Below are positions 1 to 8,210 of a DNA stretch of 64,000 nt, piece by piece. Numbering within the stretch: position 1 is the stretch's first letter; the number at the start of each line of letters is the position of its first letter. Source of the DNA: Halovivax limisalsi (lineage in GTDB: Archaea > Halobacteriota > Halobacteria > Halobacteriales > Natrialbaceae); the NCBI RefSeq assembly GCF_023093535.1, contig NZ_CP095757.1, positions 1,798,001 to 1,862,000 on the forward strand. The letters are read 5' to 3'. The translations under genes were made by a program, and so were the position numbers. The notes beneath the pieces were generated by a model. It searched no databases. It had not been told where the DNA came from and saw only the letters and a program-made list of their open reading frames with translations.

Positions 1-776
1 TGCTCGGAATCCCGCTGTTGCTCACCGCGCCGCGCTCGCGCCAGACGGCAGCCGCGGCAACCGACTCGGACGCGATAGCCGAGCGAGCGACCGACCCGGA
101 CGCGACGGATGCGGGAGCCGACGCGCCCGCCACGGAGCCGTTCACCACTCGCGAGGCGCTCCGGTCGCTCCGGGCGCTGATCGTCCGCACCGATATCCGG
201 TGGTTCGTCGCCTACGCGGGCCTGTTCTCGGTGCTGTACCAGGTCGTCCGGGTGTTCGAGCAACCCGGCCTCGAATCGGTCGGGATCCCGGTCGCCGGCT
301 TTGGGCTGCTCTACGCCGCGTTCAAACTCGTCTCCGGGGCCGCGGCGGCGACCGCGGGGTGGATTCGCGATCGACTGGGCGTCCGGCTGACGTACACCCT
401 CCTCGTCCCGATCTACGGCGTCGCGTCTGTCGCCCTTGCGATCACGCCGCTCGCGCTCGTCCCGCTCTTTTTCGCCAATCGCGGCATCAAGGCCGTCATC
501 CGGCCGATACGGAACCAGTACCTGAACGACCGAATCGAGGACGCCGGCCGAGCGACGATCCTCTCGGGGGTGTCGATGATCCTCATGCTTTCCGGTGGCG
601 CGGCGAAACTGCTCGTCGGTGCGCTGGCCGACGCGGTGGGACTGGTCCCCGTGCTGGCCGCCGGCGGCGTCCTCGTCGTCGCCTCGGCCGTCGGCTTGCT
701 CTCCGTCACGTCCCCGTTCGGCGAGTCCGTCTCGGACCGGGTCGAACCGCCCGTCGATCCGGATCCGGGCGACTGA
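1..776 (+). CDS. MFS-type membrane transporter, C-terminal part (cut by window edge)
   Basis: The frame is open from base 3 and stops at 776, so only about the last 257 residues are visible. After a hydrophilic Ala/Asp/Thr-rich linker of some 45 residues come several hydrophobic segments spaced like the second six-helix half of a major facilitator. The short charged loop WIRDRLGVR between two helices resembles the D-R-x-G-R loop signature of the family. The protein ends in an acidic, Pro/Asp-rich cytoplasmic tail. The family is inferred from helix pattern and loop only, and no substrate can be deduced. The TTG at 18 is not a credible start because the hydrophobic frame continues upstream of it to the window edge. 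The next gene starts 129 bases downstream on the same strand and looks independent. Confidence 0.7.
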   Translation, partial: LGIPLLLTAPRSRQTAAAATDSDAIAERATDPDATDAGADAPATEPFTTREALRSLRALIVRTDIRWFVAYAGLFSVLYQVVRVFEQPGLESVGIPVAGFGLLYAAFKLVSGAAAATAGWIRDRLGVRLTYTLLVPIYGVASVALAITPLALVPLFFANRGIKAVIRPIRNQYLNDRIEDAGRATILSGVSMILMLSGGAAKLLVGALADAVGLVPVLAAGGVLVVASAVGLLSVTSPFGESVSDRVEPPVDPDPGD

Positions 777-905
777 TCCCCGCGGTGCCGTCGCCGACCG
801 ACCGGCCCGACGGTCGCACCGATCGGACGCAATGTCGGACCCACCGGTACGGGTGAGCCGGAGCGCGCCGCAAGGATTAGGGGTCCGTCTCACAACGCCT
901 CACTC

Positions 906-1808
906 GTGACCCCCGACGACACGTCCGACCCGGACCCGGCTGGTTCGGACCCGTTCGCGCTCGTCGGCAACGAGATCAGGGCGGCCATCGTCCGGGAACT
1001 CGGCGGCTCCGACGTGCGCGGCGGGCCACCGGTGGCGTTCTCCGACCTCCGGGACCGAGTCGACGTCGACGTCAGGAGCAGCCAGTTCAACTACCACCTC
1101 GGCCAGCTCGTCGGTCACTTCGTCGAGCGAACCGACGCGGGCTATCGCATCCGTCCCGAAGGGCGCGTCCTCTACCAGGCGCTGTCGGCGGGCTCGTTCG
1201 ATCGCCGGGTCAGCGAGTCGAGAGCGGCCGCGGGCTTCGACTGTCACTACTGCGAAGCGCCCGTCGACGCGGTCGTTCACGAGGGCGAACTTCGGATCCA
1301 GTGTCCCGACTGCGACTACCGATACGACGTCACGACCGTTCCGCCGGGGATCGACGCGGCGGCCGACCTCGACCTCGACGGGATCGCCCGCTTTACCCAC
1401 CAGATCCACCTCGCGTTCGCCCGCGGCGTCTGTCCGACCTGCGGCCGCCAGCCGACCGCGACGGTGCTCGAACCCGAAGAGACGCCGTTTTCCACGGACG
1501 ACCGCCGGGTCGTCTCCGCCTACCTCCGCTGTCAAAATTGCGACGACGCGCGCTACCTGTCGATCGGCGAGGCCGTCCTGGCCGACGCGACACTGCGCGC
1601 GTTCTGTCACGACCACGGCCTCGACGTCCTGACGACCCCGCTCTGGGAACTCGAGTTCGCCGCGACCGACCGCACCGTCACCGTCGAGTCCCGCGACCCG
1701 TGGCGACTCTCGCTCGTCGTGGCTCTCGACGACGAGCGACTGAAGCTCGTCGTCGACGGCGACCTAACGGTACTCGATCGCAACCGCGAGCGGATCGAGG
1801 ATGCGTGA
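906..1808 (+). CDS. ArsR-like winged-helix regulator with zinc-ribbon repeats
   Basis: Predicted DNA-binding regulator of 300 residues with a GTG start. Residues about 15-90 fit a winged helix of the haloarchaeal ArsR-like type: an opening FALVGNEIRAAIVREL helix, then SSQFNYHLGQL as probable recognition helix, then a wing ending in a hydrophobic patch (GRVLYQAL). The rest carries four Cys pairs at about 113/116, 133/136, 176/179 and 209/212, which fits two zinc ribbons, followed by a C-terminal beta-rich segment. I know this architecture from haloarchaeal proteins annotated only as helix-turn-helix regulators, and neither ligand nor target is known. It is followed 51 bases later by a cupin protein that also ends in zinc ribbons, so the two may form one transcription unit. 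Function beyond DNA and zinc binding is not visible. Confidence 0.75.
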   Translation: MTPDDTSDPDPAGSDPFALVGNEIRAAIVRELGGSDVRGGPPVAFSDLRDRVDVDVRSSQFNYHLGQLVGHFVERTDAGYRIRPEGRVLYQALSAGSFDRRVSESRAAAGFDCHYCEAPVDAVVHEGELRIQCPDCDYRYDVTTVPPGIDAAADLDLDGIARFTHQIHLAFARGVCPTCGRQPTATVLEPEETPFSTDDRRVVSAYLRCQNCDDARYLSIGEAVLADATLRAFCHDHGLDVLTTPLWELEFAATDRTVTVESRDPWRLSLVVALDDERLKLVVDGDLTVLDRNRERIEDA

Positions 1809-1859
1809 CGTCGCGGTCGACCCGGACCGTTTTGGTGGCCCGGGAGTCAATTCGCGTAC

Positions 1860-2489
1860 GTGAAACGCGCCTCGCTCGCGGACGAACGCGAAACTGGACC
1901 CGAATCCGCACGCGGAGACGGCTCCAAATCGACTGCGGACTCGTCGACGAAATCGCCGTCCCTCGTTCGCCGGACGCTTTCGACCGCACTCGATACGTCG
2001 GACCTCGCGATCAACCACTACCGGATCGATCCCGGCGGTCGCTTCCCGGCCGGGTTGCACGCCCACCGCGATCAGGAGGAATGCTTCGTCGTCCTGTCCG
2101 GACGGGCGACGTTCGAGACGCTCGACGGCGCGGTCGTCGTGGGGGCGGACGAGGCGGTTCGCTTCGCCCCGGGCGAGTACCAGGCCGGCCGGAACGACGG
2201 CGACGCCCCGCTGTCGGTGCTGGCGCTCGGCGCTCCGCGAGAGACCGTCGACGTTCGCATCCCGATCGCGTGTCCATCCTGTCGCGGCGACGATCTCCGT
2301 CTCGATTTCGCGGGGGACTCGCTCGCGTTCGAGTGCACGGAGTGCGGTGGGAACTGGGACCCCGCGGCGTGTCCCACCTGTTCGAGTGAGGACCTGCGCG
2401 TCGTCCTCGGCGAGTCGGACGACCCAGTCGTCGCCTGTCAGAACTGCGAGTCGACCTTCGAGCGACCGCCGATCGACGGCGCGTGGTGA
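1860..2489 (+). CDS. Cupin-domain protein with C-terminal zinc ribbons
   Basis: A 209-residue protein with a GTG start. Residues about 50-135 form a small cupin barrel; the motif HAHRDQEECFVVLSG is the first cupin metal motif (two His, one Glu), and FAPGEYQAGRNDG corresponds to the second motif region, although its usual final His is replaced by Gln. The C-terminal 70 residues carry four Cys pairs at about 138/141, 159/162, 171/174 and 193/196, as in two rubredoxin-like or zinc-ribbon knuckles. The first 35 residues are hydrophilic and probably disordered. The cupin could bind a small ligand or metal; no enzymatic reaction can be assigned. It lies just after the zinc-ribbon regulator, and gatB converges on it from the other strand. 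Confidence 0.7.
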   Translation: MKRASLADERETGPESARGDGSKSTADSSTKSPSLVRRTLSTALDTSDLAINHYRIDPGGRFPAGLHAHRDQEECFVVLSGRATFETLDGAVVVGADEAVRFAPGEYQAGRNDGDAPLSVLALGAPRETVDVRIPIACPSCRGDDLRLDFAGDSLAFECTECGGNWDPAACPTCSSEDLRVVLGESDDPVVACQNCESTFERPPIDGAW

Positions 2490-2526
2490 TCGGATAGGCG
2501 GAGTAGGCGAGTGGACGGGGAGGCCC

Positions 2527-4017
2527 CTATTCTTCGAGCTCCGCTCGCAGGAGCTGATTGACGGTGCCCGGATCGGCGCTGCCGCCCGTCGCCTGCATGA
2601 CCTGCCCGACGAGGAAGTTGATGGCGCCGTCGTCGCCGTTCTCGTAGTCGGCGACGGCGTCGGGGTTGTCCTCGATGGCGGCCGTCACGGCTTGGGCGAC
2701 TTCGTCGTCGCTGGTCTTGCCCAGTCCCTCGGCCTCGACGATCGCGTCCGGGCCCGTCCCCTCGTCGAGCATGGCGCGGAGGACGATTTCCTTCGCGTTC
2801 TTCGCCGTGATCTCGTCGGTGGCGACGAGTTCGACCAGTCGGGCGATCTCGTCGAGGCGGCCCTCGAGGTCGGTGATTTCCATGTCGCGATAGTTGAGTT
2901 CGCCGAGCAGCTCGTCGGCGACCCACGTCGCGGCCAGGTCCGGATCGAACTCGCTCGCCAGGTCCTCGTAGAAGTCCGCGACCTGCTTCGTCGAGGTGAG
3001 CTTCGAGGCGGCCTCCTCGTCGAGGTCGTACGCCGCGCGGAAGCGCTCGCGCCGGGCTCGCGGGAGTTCCGGAATCTCGATCTCGTCCCGCCAGTGGGCG
3101 ACCCGCAGCGGCGGCAGGTCGGCCTCCTCGAAGTAGCGGTAGTCCTTCTCTTCCTCCTTCGAGCGCATCGAGACCGTGATGCCGCGGCTCTCGTCCCAGT
3201 GGCGGGTCTCCTGTTCGACCGCGCGGCCGCGCTGGATGGCGTTTCGCTGGCGGGTCTCCTCGTAGGCCAGCGCTTTCTCCGCCGCCTTGTGACTCGAGAT
3301 GTTCTTGACCTCGGTCCGGTTGGCCGACTCGAGCGTCTCGGCCGTGAGGTCGCCGCCGTCCTCCGCCTCGTCGGCCTCGACGATCGAGAGGTTGGCGTCG
3401 ACCCGGAGACTGCCGTCTCGCTCGGCGTCGAAGACGCCCAGGTACTCGAGGACTTCCTCCAGTTCCGCGAGGAAGGCGCGCACTTCGGACGGGCTGCGAA
3501 AGTCCGGCGCGGTGACGATCTCCATCAGCGGCGTCCCCGCGCGGTTGTAGTCGATCAGGGTGTACTCGGCGGTGTCGATGCCGCCGCCCCCGCCGACGTG
3601 CTGGAGGCTCCCGGGATCCTCTTCGAGGTGGGCACGTTCGATCTCGATGGTGCGACGGTCGCCCTCGACGGAGACCTCGAGTTCGCCGGACTGGCAGATG
3701 GGCTCGTCGTACTGCGTGATCTGGAAGTTCTTCGGCAGGTCCGGGTAGAAGTAGTTCTTGCGGTGAAACCGCGTCTCCTCGGGAATCGTCGCGTCGATCG
3801 CCTTGCCGACCTTCACGGCCGCCTCCACGGCCCCCTCGTTGAGCACCGGCAGCGATCCCGGCAGGCCCAGACAGACGGGGCAGACGTGGTCGTTCGGTTC
3901 GTCAGCCGGGTCCGTCGGGCAGCCGCAGAAGATCTTCGTCTCGGTTTCCAGCTGGACGTGGACCTCGAGGCCGATGACCGTCACGAGGTCGCTTCGCTGG
4001 ACGTGCTGGGCGGTCAT
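2527..4017 (-). CDS. gatB: Asp-tRNA(Asn)/Glu-tRNA(Gln) amidotransferase subunit B
   Basis: GatB is the kinase/amidation subunit of the GatCAB complex, which converts misacylated Asp-tRNA(Asn) or Glu-tRNA(Gln) to the correct aminoacyl-tRNA. The protein has 496 residues, the normal family length. Visible landmarks are the start motif IGLEVHVQL, the zinc site made by FCGCPTD and CPVCLGLPGSLP, the HRKNYFYPDLPKNFQITQ stretch, the DYNRAGTPLMEIVT motif and a C-terminal GatB/YqeY domain ending FLVGQVMQATGG. The start is the ATG at 4017; the frame stays open 42 codons further upstream, but that extension is low-complexity, and a TATA-like GTTTTACC (reverse strand, about 4041-4048) lies 26 bases before the chosen ATG, arguing for a leaderless message. 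gatA and gatC are not in the window. Confidence 0.95.
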   Translation of the reverse strand: MTAQHVQRSDLVTVIGLEVHVQLETETKIFCGCPTDPADEPNDHVCPVCLGLPGSLPVLNEGAVEAAVKVGKAIDATIPEETRFHRKNYFYPDLPKNFQITQYDEPICQSGELEVSVEGDRRTIEIERAHLEEDPGSLQHVGGGGGIDTAEYTLIDYNRAGTPLMEIVTAPDFRSPSEVRAFLAELEEVLEYLGVFDAERDGSLRVDANLSIVEADEAEDGGDLTAETLESANRTEVKNISSHKAAEKALAYEETRQRNAIQRGRAVEQETRHWDESRGITVSMRSKEEEKDYRYFEEADLPPLRVAHWRDEIEIPELPRARRERFRAAYDLDEEAASKLTSTKQVADFYEDLASEFDPDLAATWVADELLGELNYRDMEITDLEGRLDEIARLVELVATDEITAKNAKEIVLRAMLDEGTGPDAIVEAEGLGKTSDDEVAQAVTAAIEDNPDAVADYENGDDGAINFLVGQVMQATGGSADPGTVNQLLRAELEE

Positions 4018-4184
4018 TGGGCCCGATTCGAGTTCCCGCGGGTAAAACGTATCGGGACGGCGCGATCGCGGTGTGGTCGGTCCCGTCGCTGCCCTCCGGC
4101 GGCGGTCGGTCGCGAGACGGGCCGATCGGGACGTGCTCGGCAATCGGGAGCACCCGAAACGTATCGCTCTCGGACAATTGACGA

Positions 4185-4193
4185 ATTAAATAT
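4185..4193 (+). promoter_or_regulatory. TATA-like box before the smc operon
   Basis: The AT-rich run ATTAAATAT stands out in GC-rich sequence and sits 28 bases before the first possible ATG (4213) and 55 before the preferred ATG (4240). It is the only good basal promoter ahead of the coiled-coil gene, smc and scpA, which are spaced tightly enough to be one operon. Confidence 0.6.
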
Positions 4194-4239
4194 GTTTGTC
4201 TGACGCACGTTTATGTACACGGCGGCGCCCCTAGCGCGT

Positions 4240-4596
4240 ATGCCGAAAAATCGCGTCGACGAACTGGAGTCGACGGTCCGCGAACTGGAGTCGACGATTC
4301 AGGGATTGACGGAGGAACTCGTCGAGTCGAAGGAACGAATCAGAGTCCTCGAGGACATGCTCGAAGCCGAGGCGCCGACCCGGGTGCCGGACCGCCGGAG
4401 CGAGGGGACGTTCGAAGCCGAGCCCGACGAGGTCGCCGCGGCGGCCGCGGAGGCGGAATCGGCCGACGATCTCGGGCTCGAACCGGACGCGGCCGAGGAC
4501 GCCCCGGAGACGGAACCGGCTTCGGCGGAACCGACGGACGGCGACACTGACTCAGAACCACAAGAGTCACGTACCGACGACATCATCGTAGCCTAA
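4240..4596 (+). CDS. Small acidic coiled-coil protein upstream of smc
   Basis: A 118-residue protein. Residues about 5-45 give a clear heptad pattern (VDELESTVRELESTIQGL, then a second heptad run to LEDML), predicted to form a short parallel coiled coil. The remaining two thirds are highly acidic (Glu/Asp/Ala/Pro) and look disordered until a short conserved-looking C-terminus DDIIVA. It ends 38 bases before smc on the same strand, so co-transcription is likely, and a role near SMC-ScpA is a guess from position only. An upstream in-frame ATG at 4213 would add nine residues and fits a leaderless start from the TATA box; I prefer 4240 because the heptads begin there. No enzyme motif is present. 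Confidence 0.7.
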   Translation: MPKNRVDELESTVRELESTIQGLTEELVESKERIRVLEDMLEAEAPTRVPDRRSEGTFEAEPDEVAAAAAEAESADDLGLEPDAAEDAPETEPASAEPTDGDTDSEPQESRTDDIIVA

Positions 4597-4634
4597 CTGC
4601 TCGATTCGACGTCGGCCCCGGAGGCTCCCAGGAA

Positions 4635-7600
4635 ATGCACATCAAAGCCCTCGTTCTGGATAATTTCAAGAGCTTCGGGCGCAAGACCCGAATTCCCTTC
4701 TACGAGGACTTCACCGTCGTCACCGGTCCGAACGGCTCTGGCAAGTCGAACATCATCGACGCCGTGCTCTTCGCGCTCGGACTGGCGCGGACGCGGGGCA
4801 TTCGCGCCGAGAAGCTCACCGACCTGATCTACAACCCCGGATACGAGGACGGCGAGCGCCCGCCGGGCACCCGCGAAGCCGAGGTCGAAGTCATCCTCGA
4901 CAACGCCGATCGGACCCTCGAGAAATCCCAGGTCGCGACGGCCGCGGGCACCGAGGACGTCGGCGACTGCGACGAGATCCGCATCCGCCGACGGGTCAAA
5001 CAGACCGAGGACAACTACTACTCCTACTACTATCTCAACGGCCGCTCGGTCAACCTCACCGACATCAAGGACCTGCTCGCCCAGGCCGGCGTCGCCCCGG
5101 AGGGGTACAACGTCGTCATGCAGGGCGACGTCACCGAGATCATCAACATGACCCCGCACAGTCGGCGCGAGATCATCGACGAGATCGCCGGCGTCGCGGA
5201 GTTCGACGCGAAGAAGGCGGACGCGTTCGAGGAACTCGAGGTCGTCCAGGAGCGCATCGACGAAGCCGACCTCCGCATCGAGGAGAAGCGGACCCGCCTC
5301 GACCAGCTCGAAGACGAGCGCCGGATGGCGCTTCGCTACCGTCGCCTCCGGCGCGAAAAGGCCGAGTACGAGGGCTACCTCAAGGCGAGCGAACTCGAGG
5401 AGAAACGCGAAGAACTCGAATCGGTCGAGGAACGCATCGACGACCTCGAGGCCGACCTGGAGGAACGCCAGCGCGACCTCGACGAGAAGCAGGGCACCGT
5501 CGTTCGCCTGCAGGAGGACCTCGAGGACCTAAACGCCGAGATCGAGCGCAAGGGCGAGGACGAACAGCTACGGATCAAAGCCGAGATCGAGGAGGTCAAA
5601 GGCGAGATCGCCCGCCTCGAGGACAAGATCGAGACCTGCCGGGAGCGCATCGAGGAAGCCGAGGCCGACCGGCGCGAGGCGTTCGTCCAGATCGACCGCA
5701 AGCAAGAGCGCGTCGAGGAGCTCGAGGACGAGATGCGCGAGTGCAAACTCGAGAAGGCCTCGATCGCCTCCGAGATACAGGAGCGCGAGGCCGAGATCGA
5801 CGAGCTCGAGACCGAACTCGAGAACGTCGACACCGAGTACGACGAAGTGAAGGCCGACCTCGCCGAGCGCAAGGACGAACTCGAGGTGGCGAAGACGGCG
5901 AAGAACGACCTCCAGCGCGAGCAGGATCGCCTGCTCGACGAGGCGCGACGGCGATCGAACGAGATCTCGGAGCTCGAGTCCTCGATCGAGGAGACCCGTG
6001 AACTCCTGCCGGAACTCGACGAAGAGCGCTCGGAACTCGAACGGGAACTGTCGAAGGCCGAGGCGAACAAGGAGAACATCGCCGAGGTCGTCCAGGACCT
6101 GAAACGCGAGCGCTTCCAGCTCCAGGACGACCTGGACGAACTCGAGGACGAACTCCAGGCGAAACAGCAGGAGTACGCCGAACTCGAGGCGAAGGCGGGC
6201 GAGAGCGGCGACTCCTCGTTCGGGCGCGCGGTGACGACCATCCTGAACGCCGGCTTCGAGGGCGTCCACGGCGCGGTCGCGCAGCTGGGAAGCGTCGCGG
6301 GCGAGCACGCCGTCGCCTGCGAGACGGCCGCCGGCGGCCGGCTGGCGAACGTCGTCGTCGACGACGACGGCGTCGGCCAGCACTGCATCGAGCACCTCAA
6401 GTCGAAGAACGCCGGGCGGGCGACGTTCCTCCCGATGACCGAGATGCACACGCGAAGCCTGCCCTCGGCCCCGGCAGACCCCGGCGTGGTCGACTTCGCG
6501 TACAATCTGGTCGACTTCGACGACCAGTACGCGGGGGTTTTCTCGTACGTCCTCGGCGACACGCTCGTCGTCGAGGACATCGAGACGGCCCGGTCCTACA
6601 TGGGCGACTTCCGGATGGTGACCGTCGACGGCGACCTCGTCGAGAAGAGCGGGGCGATGACCGGCGGCTCGCGCAAGGGATCGCGCTACTCGTTCTCGAC
6701 GGACGGTCGCGGCACACTCGAACGCGTCGCGACCCAGATCACGGAGCTGCAGGACCAGCGCGAGGACCTGCGCGAGGAGCTTCGCGACGTCGAATCGAGA
6801 CTCGACGACGCGCGGGACCGACAGACCGACGCGGCGGACGAGGTTCGGTCCATCGAGAACGAGATCGAGAAGCTCGACGACCAGCGCGAGCGACTCGAGG
6901 CGGAGATCGAGTCCGACGAGTCTGAACTCGAAGAGCTCGAGGACGAGCGCGAATCCGTCGACGAGGAGATGACCGAAATCTCCGGGAAGATCGAGGCAAA
7001 ACAGGCCGATATCGAGTCGATCGAGGCGGCGATCGAGGAACTCGAGACCGAGCTGGCCGACTCGAAGATTCCGGAACTCACGGCCCAGATCGAGGAGCTC
7101 GAGGACGAGATCGACGAGCGCGAGGATCGCGTCGAGGCGCTCAACTCCGAGCTCAACGAGTACGAACTCGAGAAGAACTACGCCGAGGAGGCGATCGAGG
7201 ACCTCCACGACGAGATCGAGACCGCCCAGAACCAGAAGGCGGAGTACGAAGGGCGCATCGAAACCTACGAGGCCGAGATCGAGAGTCAGGAGGGCGCCCT
7301 CGACGAAAAGCGCGAGGCGGTCGAACAGCTCGAATCCGAACTCGCCGAACTCAAAGACGAGCGCTCCGATCTCAAGGACGATCTCGCCGACGCCCGGCTG
7401 GCTCGCGACGAGGCCCAGGAGGCCGTCGACGAGACCGAGTCCGACCTCGCCGCGGCGCGGGACCGCGAGGAGGCCCTGACGTGGGAGATCGACTCGCTCG
7501 AGGACGAGGTCGGCGACTACGACCCCGAGGACGTCCCGGACCACGACACCGTCGTCGAGATGATCGACCTCCTCGAGGCCGACATGGAGGCGCTCGAACC

Positions 7601-8210
7601 GGTGAACATGCTCGCGATCGACGAGTACGACGAGGTTCGATCCGCCCTCGACGAACTGGAGGAAAACCGGGAGACCCTCGTCGAGGAGGCCGAGGGCATT
7701 CGCGATCGGATCGAGCGCTACGAGCGCCAGAAGAAGGACACCTTCATGGACGCCTACGAATCGATCAACGGCCACTTCACCGACATCTTCGAGCAGCTCT
7801 CGGAGGGGACGGGCTCGCTCCACCTCGAGGACGATGAGGACCCGTTCGACGGCGGGCTGACCATGAAGGCCCAGCCCGGCGACAAGCCGATCCAGCGCCT
7901 CGACGCGATGTCCGGCGGCGAGAAGTCCCTGACGGCGCTGGCGTTCATCTTCGCCATTCAGCGGCACAACCCGGCGCCGTTCTACGCGCTCGACGAGATC
8001 GACGCCTTCCTCGACGCGGTCAACGCCGAACGCGTCGGCCGGATGGTCGACGAGCTGGCCGGCGACGCGCAGTTCGTCGTCGTCTCGCACCGCCAGGCCA
8101 TGCTCGATCGCTCCGAGCGAGCCATCGGGGTGACGATGCAACAGGACAACGTGAGCGCGGTGACCGGGATCGACCTGAGCGGCGGGGAGGAGGTCGTTGC
8201 TGATGACTAG
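4635..8210 (+). CDS. smc: Chromosome segregation ATPase SMC
   Basis: Structural-maintenance-of-chromosomes ATPase of 1191 residues, the usual family length. It dimerises through its hinge and, with ScpA, makes the condensin-like ring that organises the chromosome. The Walker A motif GPNGSGKSN is at residues 31-39. Two very long charged coiled coils (about 170-520 and 680-1030) flank a globular hinge around 525-670. The ABC signature MSGGEKSLTALAF lies near residue 1090 and the Walker B/D-loop FYALDEIDAFLD near 1117. A GGAGG sequence stands 8-12 bases before the ATG. The gene overlaps scpA by 8 bases, so the two are translationally coupled. A long open frame exists on the opposite strand but is only a by-product of GAG/GAC-rich codons. 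Confidence 0.97.
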   Translation: MHIKALVLDNFKSFGRKTRIPFYEDFTVVTGPNGSGKSNIIDAVLFALGLARTRGIRAEKLTDLIYNPGYEDGERPPGTREAEVEVILDNADRTLEKSQVATAAGTEDVGDCDEIRIRRRVKQTEDNYYSYYYLNGRSVNLTDIKDLLAQAGVAPEGYNVVMQGDVTEIINMTPHSRREIIDEIAGVAEFDAKKADAFEELEVVQERIDEADLRIEEKRTRLDQLEDERRMALRYRRLRREKAEYEGYLKASELEEKREELESVEERIDDLEADLEERQRDLDEKQGTVVRLQEDLEDLNAEIERKGEDEQLRIKAEIEEVKGEIARLEDKIETCRERIEEAEADRREAFVQIDRKQERVEELEDEMRECKLEKASIASEIQEREAEIDELETELENVDTEYDEVKADLAERKDELEVAKTAKNDLQREQDRLLDEARRRSNEISELESSIEETRELLPELDEERSELERELSKAEANKENIAEVVQDLKRERFQLQDDLDELEDELQAKQQEYAELEAKAGESGDSSFGRAVTTILNAGFEGVHGAVAQLGSVAGEHAVACETAAGGRLANVVVDDDGVGQHCIEHLKSKNAGRATFLPMTEMHTRSLPSAPADPGVVDFAYNLVDFDDQYAGVFSYVLGDTLVVEDIETARSYMGDFRMVTVDGDLVEKSGAMTGGSRKGSRYSFSTDGRGTLERVATQITELQDQREDLREELRDVESRLDDARDRQTDAADEVRSIENEIEKLDDQRERLEAEIESDESELEELEDERESVDEEMTEISGKIEAKQADIESIEAAIEELETELADSKIPELTAQIEELEDEIDEREDRVEALNSELNEYELEKNYAEEAIEDLHDEIETAQNQKAEYEGRIETYEAEIESQEGALDEKREAVEQLESELAELKDERSDLKDDLADARLARDEAQEAVDETESDLAAARDREEALTWEIDSLEDEVGDYDPEDVPDHDTVVEMIDLLEADMEALEPVNMLAIDEYDEVRSALDELEENRETLVEEAEGIRDRIERYERQKKDTFMDAYESINGHFTDIFEQLSEGTGSLHLEDDEDPFDGGLTMKAQPGDKPIQRLDAMSGGEKSLTALAFIFAIQRHNPAPFYALDEIDAFLDAVNAERVGRMVDELAGDAQFVVVSHRQAMLDRSERAIGVTMQQDNVSAVTGIDLSGGEEVVADD

